Shown here piece after piece: positions 1 to 6,491 of a stretch of 15,789 bases of DNA. Location of the stretch: contig CAZJDM010000104.1 in the NCBI GenBank assembly GCA_964544765.1, positions 1 through 15,789 of the forward strand, written 5' to 3'. Position 1 is the first letter of the stretch, and each line of letters opens with the position of its first letter. The notes beneath the pieces were generated by a model. The model did no database searches. It was not told the origin of the DNA and saw only the letters and a program-made list of their open reading frames with translations. The position numbers and the translations under genes were made by a program. The DNA comes from CAZJDM01 sp964544765 (lineage in GTDB: Bacteria > Bdellovibrionota_B > Oligoflexia > CAYFLR01).

Positions 1-129
1 AATTATTGTTAAGTGAGGATAATCAAAATTTAGGACCCAGGTGAACAATTACAAATTGATAGCTCTGAATATAATTATAATCAAATCAAGGTTCAAATAA
101 CTACTTTACCCGATGAAAGTAATATAAGG

Positions 130-1416
130 GTGGACCTGTTTAATCAATTTTTTGATAATAGGGGCCTATTAAGGCAATGGAGTGAAAAGTCAGCAATAAA
201 TAACCCTAATTTTAAAACTAATAGAGAAACATCGGTTGGTCAAGTGATCAGGGATCTCTATAATCAATCTTTAGAGTTGGAGTATAAAAACAACGATGAG
301 TTTCTTAAAAAGAAAGCTACCGTGTCTATGAGTTGGGTTTTAAAGGCAGATGTAGCTTTTGCCAGTAACAATAATAAAATGGGTAATCGTTACTTAAATC
401 GTTCAAGAGTTTTATTAGATTACGCAATCAATCATCCAAGAGTTAAGTATTATGGCCAATACAGTATGTCAATTAATGCTATACAGTTGTTTAATGTGGA
501 CATAAGACCTCACGATTATATGAGCTATCAGTTAGTAAGTGTTAGTAGTAAAATTGCTTCCGATATGGAAATACAAAATCCATCAATTTTAAACACGGTG
601 ACGGTTGGTACTTTTAATCAGGCGCTCTCCCATAGTCAAAGTAAACCTAGTATTCAATCTCTTATTCATTTTAATGACCATCTAGATACTTTGTATGCAA
701 TTTATGATGATATATTAAATGGCTTACCAAAATTGAAAAAATTGTTATCATCCAAAGAGTTGCATGAGCTTTCCGGGGGGTATATATTTGGTTCTCAAGA
801 AAGCATATATATCTACGATGCTGATAGCAAAGTTGAGGATATGGGATTGACATATAATACTAATTTTCAGACAGGTAGAGCAATCGGCTTAATCTTAGGT
901 GGGACAGCTCAACTCCAATTTGCCGCACCTATAATAAGTGCCGTTGGTAATGGTGTTGGAGCTGTCTTTGATTCTACGGGAGTAGGCGCTGCCGTGGGAG
1001 TGCCCATCCATGCAATAACCATATCAATATCCACTGTTGTGGCTGGAAGAGCAACTGTTCATATTGCCAAAGGGACAGCTCTTTTATATAGTAAAGGCGG
1101 GAATTTACTATTTTCATTAGGTAAACATCTTAAATCTGGATTCGTTAAAGATTATAGTACAAAAAATACTAAAAATGTTTCTGGTCAATTCAATAATGAG
1201 AGAGAAGCAAGGGCATTAGCAAGGGAAAAATTAGGTAAAGAACCTATTCAAATTGAGCCAGGTAAATTAAGAAGCGCAGACGGTAAATGGCAGTATCGAA
1301 GTAAGCCGGAAGATTTGAAAGGTCATGAGAGCAAAGATACGCCGCATATACATTTAGAACGTTTAGATTCAAGTACTGGAGAGATATTAGAAAATTGGCA
1401 TCTCAGATGGGATTAA
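130..1416 (+). CDS. Polymorphic toxin C-terminal part, probably 5'-truncated RHS-like protein
   Basis: Seen: a 428-codon frame. Residues about 245-330 are Gly/Ala-rich and hydrophobic, as in the pre-toxin region of large secreted toxins. The last 75 residues form a compact polar module with GKWQYR, HIHLE (406-410) and a terminal NWHLRW. This resembles the C-terminal toxin modules of RHS/CdiA-type polymorphic toxins, possibly the Ntox24 group; that family name is from memory and unsure. The GTG at 130 has no properly spaced ribosome site (AAGG directly abuts it). The frame stays open back to 34 and reads like an RHS repeat (TTLPDESNIR, DLFNQFFDNRG), but TAG at 31-33 and TAA at 10-12 stop it. 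The gene is therefore probably the 3' remnant of a longer toxin gene, or an orphan toxin tip, rather than a complete gene. A probable immunity gene follows 17 bp downstream. Toxin-type context is likely; the exact activity is unknown. Confidence 0.6.
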   Translation: MDLFNQFFDNRGLLRQWSEKSAINNPNFKTNRETSVGQVIRDLYNQSLELEYKNNDEFLKKKATVSMSWVLKADVAFASNNNKMGNRYLNRSRVLLDYAINHPRVKYYGQYSMSINAIQLFNVDIRPHDYMSYQLVSVSSKIASDMEIQNPSILNTVTVGTFNQALSHSQSKPSIQSLIHFNDHLDTLYAIYDDILNGLPKLKKLLSSKELHELSGGYIFGSQESIYIYDADSKVEDMGLTYNTNFQTGRAIGLILGGTAQLQFAAPIISAVGNGVGAVFDSTGVGAAVGVPIHAITISISTVVAGRATVHIAKGTALLYSKGGNLLFSLGKHLKSGFVKDYSTKNTKNVSGQFNNEREARALAREKLGKEPIQIEPGKLRSADGKWQYRSKPEDLKGHESKDTPHIHLERLDSSTGEILENWHLRWD

Positions 1417-1433
1417 ATGTGGAAGGTTATAAC

Positions 1434-1865
1434 ATGAAAAGGTTTTTTAAAATTGACACCATTGAAATAAAGACAAATGAAGTTGTGGTGAACGTTCAAT
1501 GGAAAGATCTAGAGAAGTGGTACTTAGAACTGAGTCTTCTCAATGAAAAATTAGTCGAAATTTTGTCAATTGCTACAAATGATGGAAAAAAAGTTCTTAT
1601 AAAGAGAGGTAGTGTTGATGCAGACAGAACGAAAAATATTTGCAAGCAAACCCGAGAGCAAACAATAGAGATTATCTTACCTCCTAATCAATGTGAGTAT
1701 ATTCTTGCAAGTATGCTGCAAGCATATCGGGATGACGCAGCTGACGTAAATCATATTCATTTAGAAGGGTTTTTAGGAAAAAAGCCCTATGATTTTAACA
1801 TGTTCTTCGAAAAAGCAAAAGATGCTTTATCATCTGATGAAATTGAAAAAATGATAAAAGATTAA
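1434..1865 (+). CDS. Probable immunity protein for the upstream toxin
   Basis: Seen: a 143-residue soluble protein with no signal peptide or membrane segment. The frame is open from a TTG at 1395 that overlaps the toxin gene, but the ATG at 1434 has GGAAGG at 1421-1426 with a 7-base gap, so 1434 is chosen. The protein is acidic and Lys-rich, with a C-terminal helical stretch (about 120-143). I recognise no named immunity family. The assignment rests on position: a small soluble gene immediately after a toxin C-terminal module, same strand, 17 bp gap. Both proteins contain the string HIHLE, which may be chance. Infer: it binds and neutralises the toxin in the cytoplasm. Confidence 0.5.
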   Translation: MKRFFKIDTIEIKTNEVVVNVQWKDLEKWYLELSLLNEKLVEILSIATNDGKKVLIKRGSVDADRTKNICKQTREQTIEIILPPNQCEYILASMLQAYRDDAADVNHIHLEGFLGKKPYDFNMFFEKAKDALSSDEIEKMIKD

Positions 1866-1982
1866 TGTATTTCATATACTTAATTATTTCATAACCTATA
1901 TTGATTAGGTAGCCAGCATATTATAATGATCTTGAATTAACTATCACAAACAACACTAAATTATGCAAATATAAAATATAAA

Positions 1983-2011
1983 TTGACATTTTAGTAAATT
2001 GAGTTTAGAAC
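1983..2011 (+). promoter_or_regulatory. Sigma70-type promoter for the peptide/kinase gene set
   Basis: A perfect -35 hexamer TTGACA (1983-1988) is followed after 17 bases by TAGAAC (2006-2011, 4 of 6 matches to the -10 consensus). It lies in the 217-bp gap after the immunity gene and about 70 bases upstream of the first binding-protein gene. No other promoter of similar quality was seen in the short gaps of the downstream genes, so this one may drive all five. Confidence 0.5.
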
Positions 2012-2082
2012 ACAATTAGTGTACTGACCTTAATGGCTTCGTTGGAATAGTTTTTTAGGAGTTAGAAATAAAGCAAATTATC

Positions 2083-3630
2083 ATGGATATTCCGAAAATG
2101 TATAAAATCGCTTTGATAATAACTGTTGTTATTATAGTCTCCTTTGCATTTTATATAGCTAAATTTGAAACATCAGAAGAAAATCAGAAGATTATCAAAG
2201 TAGGTATTCCGGCATATTGGGGAACTGTGGTTCCTTCTTTGCAACATACTGCCTATGCGGATATTATTTTGAGTAATCAATTTGAGCCTTTAGTGAAAAT
2301 AGGGCATGATGGTACGATTAATCCATCAGCTGCTAAATCTTGGTCTATTAGTCCAGATTATCGTATACTTACTTTTAAAATAGATACATCAAAGCAGTTT
2401 TCAGATGGAACTAAGTTAAAAGCCCTCCATTTTAAGGAAGCCTGGGAATATGGAGTCAAGCTTGCTCCTAAATCTTCTAATAATAATTTGATGGACATAC
2501 TTTATAAAGTAGAAGGATTTCAAAAAGGCAAAGATGATATTCCTGGTCTTGTGGTTATAGACGAAGAAACGTTTCAAGTTCGATTTGAAAAACCATTTCG
2601 CATGGGATTGGAATATTTAGCTGGAATCAGAATAGCTGTCTTTTTAAAGAAAGGCGATGAATATCTGGGAACAGGTCCTTATGTTATAAGGGAAGCTCCC
2701 AATAAAAAGCTTATTCTAACAGCAAACTCTTTTGCCAACCCAGTTCCAAATATTAAAAAGTTTGAAATAGTACAATGTCCAGCAGATAAAGCTTCTGATC
2801 AATTGAAACAAGGAGAACTTGATATTTACTATTTTGCTCAATTAGCGACCGTCGAAGAATGTCTTGATGACAGTAGTAATATTGGATGCTGGATGGGACA
2901 AGAGACACATCATGTCATATTAGCAATGAACGGAAAATCAGATACTTTTTTTGCAAATAAAAATTATCGTCAAGCTATCAATTATTTGATTCATAAAAAA
3001 TTAAATACAGAGAATCTGCCTAGACATCATCGAATTAATAAAATGAAAATAGATCCGCAGTTTTACTTACCCTTTCAAAGTGGCAGATTAGAAGAAGCAG
3101 AGGTGTCTGAGTTACTTAAAGTTGGAGAAAAGTGGATTCAGGAAATGATAAAAGCAACTCACGTTAATCCCATTCGTATTGTAACTTCTGAGCCAGTAAA
3201 TTGGATTCAAGAATTACTCGAAAAGGAAGGTATGAAGTTTTCAAATGACTCTGGCTGGATTTCTACGCCAGATCGTTTTAAAATTTTCTATAAAACTTCT
3301 AATGCCGATATTTTGGTTGGTGGTGTGGGTGTTGCTCTTGGAGATCCTGATGGCCTATATCATGCTTTAGGTAAAAATGGCGCCATCTTATCTCCTATGG
3401 TTTATCGGGAAAAGGTAGGGCAGTTATTAGAAGAAGGGCGCGCTATTCTAGAACATGATCAGCTTCATGAACATTATAAAAAAGTATCCCAAGCGATCTT
3501 AGATGAGGTTCCTTTTGTTCATTTGGGTTTTGCCTTTGGTAATACGGCCTATCGAAAAGATCGCTTAAAAATTTCGCTCGGTATAAAAAATAGAGAAGAA
3601 GAGGGGCTTTATTTATTTTCTCTTCGTTAA
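2083..3630 (+). CDS. Family-5 (oligopeptide-type) solute-binding protein, membrane-anchored copy
   Basis: Seen: 515 residues. Residues 7-26 form a hydrophobic segment preceded by lysines and followed by IAKF; there is no lipobox cysteine and no clear signal-peptidase site, so it should be an N-in anchor holding the domain outside the membrane. Residues 39-510 have the SBP_bac_5 pattern: FEPLVKIGHDGTINPSAAKSW near the start, then YRILTFKI, FSDGT, RQAINYLIHK and VPFVHLGF. Family knowledge: these bind peptides for ABC importers, but no permease or ATPase gene is nearby. A near-identical second copy lies at 5001-6476. The start is uncertain: ATG 2083 and ATG 2098 both lack a well-spaced ribosome site (AGGAG at 2057-2061 is 21 bases away). 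The gene is first in a tight five-gene set, 17 bp before the radical SAM gene. Infer: peptide receptor or presenter rather than importer. Confidence 0.85.
   Translation: MDIPKMYKIALIITVVIIVSFAFYIAKFETSEENQKIIKVGIPAYWGTVVPSLQHTAYADIILSNQFEPLVKIGHDGTINPSAAKSWSISPDYRILTFKIDTSKQFSDGTKLKALHFKEAWEYGVKLAPKSSNNNLMDILYKVEGFQKGKDDIPGLVVIDEETFQVRFEKPFRMGLEYLAGIRIAVFLKKGDEYLGTGPYVIREAPNKKLILTANSFANPVPNIKKFEIVQCPADKASDQLKQGELDIYYFAQLATVEECLDDSSNIGCWMGQETHHVILAMNGKSDTFFANKNYRQAINYLIHKKLNTENLPRHHRINKMKIDPQFYLPFQSGRLEEAEVSELLKVGEKWIQEMIKATHVNPIRIVTSEPVNWIQELLEKEGMKFSNDSGWISTPDRFKIFYKTSNADILVGGVGVALGDPDGLYHALGKNGAILSPMVYREKVGQLLEEGRAILEHDQLHEHYKKVSQAILDEVPFVHLGFAFGNTAYRKDRLKISLGIKNREEEGLYLFSLR
2165..3630 (+). 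repeat. Direct repeat, copy 1 (about 1.47 kb)
   Basis: The sequence from 2165 to the stop codon at 3630 recurs at 5011-6476 with the same length and no gaps, an offset of 2846 bp. A 212-bp stretch (2212-2423) is identical in both copies. Similarity starts just after the anchor-coding part and ends exactly at the stop codon, so the repeat covers only the binding domain. Confidence 0.95.
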
Positions 3631-3647
3631 TATAGAAACGGTTATAA

Positions 3648-4718
3648 ATGATCAGTAAAACATTTACTAAGTTAAAGAAGGTTTCTTTTGGGAGTATCTA
3701 TGATACTCTTCTTTCTTACATTGGTGGCCAACAGTACTTATCCATACAGTTTGATATTACGAATGCATGCAATCTAAATTGTAAACATTGCTATCACTCT
3801 GATCATGTAAATAGTAGCTCATTAGCCCTAACAGATTGGAAAGTAATAATTGATCAATATGAAGAACTATGCGCTAAACTACGCTTGAAGCCTTTTATAG
3901 TAATTAGTGGTGGTGAACCTCTTACCTGTAATCTATTATTGCCAATTATAAGCTATTTAAATGATAAATGGAATCAAGTGGAAACTATGATTCTCACCAA
4001 TGGAACAAATGTTACAGATCAGTTAATGTCTGATTTATCTCCTTACAATGTATGCTTTCAAGTTTCGATTGATGGACCAGATGTAAAAACCCACGAAGAA
4101 GTTCGAGGAAAGGGATCGTTTTCTCCTACTATTGAGGGTATTAATAAACTTAATGACAATGGTTTTAAGGTCAGCATTTTAGCTATTCTATCTTCTAGAA
4201 CTCAATCTTTCATTTCAAAGTTCTTCGAGTTAGCTAAAGAGCTGCCAATTGAGTCTTTTAACTTTACTCGCTTTATTGCTGAAGGAAACGGAAACCTTTA
4301 TGTGAAAAAGGGAGAGGATTCACCTCTACCACCTGTGAAGTTGAAAGAGGCTTATTCTCAAATAGTCAGTCATTCTGGACGTACTGGAATAAAAACTAAC
4401 ACAAGTCAGCCTTTATTTCACTTGCTAGATGCTAAACTTGGTGGAAATGGTAAATTTGGCTTTCAGGGTTTAGTAGTTGATTATCGAGGCAATCTGAAAG
4501 TGTCCAGTAGAACGAATTATGTATTGGGAGATCTTTTGAAAGAAGGATTAGAAAATTTGTTTTTCAATAGTCCTATTATGGACGATCTACGTAAAGACAA
4601 AATAGATAAATGTGGAAAATGCCAACATTATAGGCAATGTGGTGGAGACAGAAATGCTGCCTTTGCAGTAACTAAAAACTTTCTATCAAGTGATCCTGGA
4701 TGTTGGTTAATAACTTAA
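3648..4718 (+). CDS. Radical SAM peptide-modifying enzyme with reduced SPASM region
   Basis: Seen: 356 residues. ACNLNCKHC (C41, C45, C48) is the CxxxCxxC site for the radical SAM 4Fe-4S cluster; ISGGEP (86-91) binds the SAM amino group; VSIDGP (139-144) fits the barrel. The C-terminus has C322-x2-C325-x5-C331 and a final C352, the core of a SPASM auxiliary-cluster region. The usual earlier cysteine pair is missing: the position before 'LGDL' reads KVSS (S286, S287). Family knowledge: SPASM-type enzymes modify ribosomal peptides by C-C, thioether or related crosslinks, or mature partner enzymes. The next gene encodes a 59-residue peptide that could be its substrate. A modification role is inferred. 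The enzyme lacks an obvious N-terminal RiPP-recognition (RRE) extension, so recognition may use a partner, conceivably the binding proteins. Confidence 0.85.
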   Translation: MISKTFTKLKKVSFGSIYDTLLSYIGGQQYLSIQFDITNACNLNCKHCYHSDHVNSSSLALTDWKVIIDQYEELCAKLRLKPFIVISGGEPLTCNLLLPIISYLNDKWNQVETMILTNGTNVTDQLMSDLSPYNVCFQVSIDGPDVKTHEEVRGKGSFSPTIEGINKLNDNGFKVSILAILSSRTQSFISKFFELAKELPIESFNFTRFIAEGNGNLYVKKGEDSPLPPVKLKEAYSQIVSHSGRTGIKTNTSQPLFHLLDAKLGGNGKFGFQGLVVDYRGNLKVSSRTNYVLGDLLKEGLENLFFNSPIMDDLRKDKIDKCGKCQHYRQCGGDRNAAFAVTKNFLSSDPGCWLIT

Positions 4719-4753
4719 TCAATAATTATAACTAAGTCAATTGGAGGTGTAAA

Positions 4754-4933
4754 ATGAAAGAGAAGATAAAAAGACAGTTTTTATTATTTTTAGCAATAGT
4801 ACCCATCGCAGCTGTGTCTTTTGCAGCTAAGACTGCTTTAGCTAAAAACCTTGTTCCTGTATCAGATATTCCTGATCCGGAAATTGTTAGAATAAACGAT
4901 TTTAATGGTGGTGCTACGAGCGGTTGGAGATAA
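4754..4933 (+). CDS. Small secreted peptide, candidate radical SAM substrate
   Basis: Seen: a 59-codon ORF with a strong ribosome site, GGAGG at 4743-4747, 6 bases before the ATG. Residues 1-8 are Lys/Arg-rich (MKEKIKRQ), residues 9-29 are hydrophobic, and KTALA-KN at 26-32 offers an A-x-A signal-peptidase site after A30. The predicted mature part is about 29 residues, rich in Pro, Asp, Val and Ile, and ends in a Gly-rich tail NGGATSGWR. It sits 35 bp after the radical SAM gene and 67 bp before the second binding protein. I recognise no family. Infer: a ribosomally made, possibly modified peptide (signal, pheromone or antimicrobial) exported by the Sec route. The Gly/Trp/Arg tail is the likeliest modification site, by analogy with radical SAM crosslinks at Trp in streptide-type peptides. 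The ORF itself is convincing; its role is a hypothesis. Confidence 0.75.
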   Translation: MKEKIKRQFLLFLAIVPIAAVSFAAKTALAKNLVPVSDIPDPEIVRINDFNGGATSGWR

Positions 4934-5000
4934 AGTAAACTTGTATGAGCTGCTTTAGTAAATGCGCAATTGCTATTAATGCATTGTGGAGGTAAACTGT

Positions 5001-6476
5001 ATGACTGAACTTGAAACATCAGAAGAAAATCAGAAGATAATCAAAGTAGGTATTCCAGCATATTGGGGAACTGTGGTTCCTTCTTTGCAACATACTGCCT
5101 ATGCGGATATTATTTTGAGTAATCAATTTGAGCCTTTAGTGAAAATAGGGCATGATGGTACGATTAATCCATCAGCTGCTAAATCTTGGTCTATTAGTCC
5201 AGATTATCGTATACTTACTTTTAAAATAGATACATCAAAGCAGTTTTCAGATGGAACTAAGTTAAAAGCTCTTCATTTTAAGGAAGCATGGGAACATGGA
5301 GTCAAGCTTGCCCCTAAATCCTCTAATAGTAGTTTGATGGACATATTATATAAAGTAGAAGGGTTTCAAGAGGGCAAGAATGACATTTCTGGACTCGTGG
5401 TTATAGACGAAGAAACGTTTCAAGTTCGATTTGAAAAACCATTTCGAATGGGATTGGAATATTTAGCCGGAATCAGGATAGCTGTCTTTTTGAAGAAGGG
5501 TGGTGAATATCTTGGGACAGGTCCTTATGTTATAAGGGAAGCTCCCAATAAAAAGCTTATTCTAACAGCAAACTCTTTTGCCAATCCAGTTCCAAATATT
5601 AAAAAGTTTGAAATAGTACAATGCCCAGCAGATAAAGCTTCTGATCAATTGAATCAAGGAGAACTTGATATTTACTATTTTGCCCAATTAGCGACTATTG
5701 AAGAATGTCTTGATGACAGTAGTAACATTGAATGCTGGTTGGGACAAGAGACACATAATGCAACTCTAGCTCTAAACTGTCAGACAGGGACATTTTTTTC
5801 GAATAAAAATTACCGTCAAGCTATCAATTATTTGATTCATAAAAAATTAAATATAGAGAATCTGCCTAGACATCATCGAATTAATAAAATGAAAATTGAT
5901 CCGCAGTTTTACTTACCCTTTCAAAGTGGCAGATTAGAAGAAGCAGAGGTATCTGAGTTGCTCAAAGTTGGAGAAAAGTGGATTCAGAAAATGATAAAAG
6001 CAACTCAAGTTCACCCCATTCGTATTGTGACCTCAGAGTCAGTAAATTGGATTCAAGAATTGTTGGAAAAGGAAGGTATGAAGTTTACAAATGACTCTGG
6101 TTGGATATCGACGCCAGATCGTTTTAAAATTTTCTATAAAACTTCTAATGCCGATATTGTGGTTGGTGGTGTAGGGGTAAGTCATGGAGATCCTGATGGC
6201 CTATATCATGCTTTAGGTAAAAATGGTGCTATCTTATCTCCTATGGTTTACCGGGAAAAAGTGGGGCAGTTATTAGAAGAAGGGCGCGCTATTTTAGAAC
6301 ATGATCAGCTTCATGAGCATTATAAAAAAGTATCCCAGGCGATCTTAGACGAGGTTCCTTTTGTTCATTTGGGTTTTGTTTTTGGTAATACTGCCTATCG
6401 AAAAGATCGTTTGAAAATAACGCTCGGTACAAAAAATAGAAACGAAGATGGACTATATTTATTTTCTCTTCGTTAA
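5001..6476 (+). CDS. Family-5 solute-binding protein, second copy without anchor
   Basis: Seen: 491 residues from ATG 5001, preceded by GGAGG (4988-4992) with an 8-base gap. A GTG at 4986 in the same frame overlaps that ribosome site and is not chosen. From E5 on it aligns without gaps to the copy at 2083-3630, with about 34 differences in 487 residues (about 93% identity). The first copy's 28-residue anchor is replaced by only MTEL, so no export signal is visible and the protein should stay cytoplasmic unless it travels another way. Eleven of the differences fall within residues 244-267. Infer: after duplication it became a cytoplasmic peptide-binding partner, for example a chaperone for the modified peptide, or it is a decaying copy. 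The intact frame and good ribosome site favour function. It lies 15 bp before the kinase gene. Confidence 0.85.
   Translation: MTELETSEENQKIIKVGIPAYWGTVVPSLQHTAYADIILSNQFEPLVKIGHDGTINPSAAKSWSISPDYRILTFKIDTSKQFSDGTKLKALHFKEAWEHGVKLAPKSSNSSLMDILYKVEGFQEGKNDISGLVVIDEETFQVRFEKPFRMGLEYLAGIRIAVFLKKGGEYLGTGPYVIREAPNKKLILTANSFANPVPNIKKFEIVQCPADKASDQLNQGELDIYYFAQLATIEECLDDSSNIECWLGQETHNATLALNCQTGTFFSNKNYRQAINYLIHKKLNIENLPRHHRINKMKIDPQFYLPFQSGRLEEAEVSELLKVGEKWIQKMIKATQVHPIRIVTSESVNWIQELLEKEGMKFTNDSGWISTPDRFKIFYKTSNADIVVGGVGVSHGDPDGLYHALGKNGAILSPMVYREKVGQLLEEGRAILEHDQLHEHYKKVSQAILDEVPFVHLGFVFGNTAYRKDRLKITLGTKNRNEDGLYLFSLR
5011..6476 (+). repeat. Direct repeat, copy 2 (about 1.47 kb)
   Basis: Second copy of the repeat at 2165-3630. 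The 212-bp identical block is 5058-5269 here. The two copies flank the radical SAM and peptide genes, so homologous recombination between them would remove 2846 bp containing both genes and leave a single binding-protein gene. Confidence 0.95.
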
Positions 6477-6491
6477 TGGAAAAGCTTATCA

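Noticed and set aside
671..853. Minus-strand frame inside the toxin gene
   Set aside because: Shadow of the coding strand. The same applies to the opposite-strand frames inside enolase, the kinase, the ATPase and the small paralogue genes.
1395..1433. Longer immunity protein from TTG 1395
   Set aside because: The ATG at 1434 has a well-placed GGAAGG; the extension overlaps the toxin end and has no ribosome site.
4986..5000. GTG 4986 as start of the second binding protein
   Set aside because: It would place the start inside the GGAGG that clearly serves ATG 5001.
4732..5019. 95-codon minus-strand frame opposite the peptide gene
   Set aside because: It is antisense to the well-supported peptide ORF and to two strong ribosome sites, with no ribosome site of its own.
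2083..6476. Ordinary oligopeptide ABC importer locus
   Set aside because: No permease or ATPase gene lies nearby; the genes between and after the binding proteins encode a radical SAM enzyme, a peptide and a kinase.
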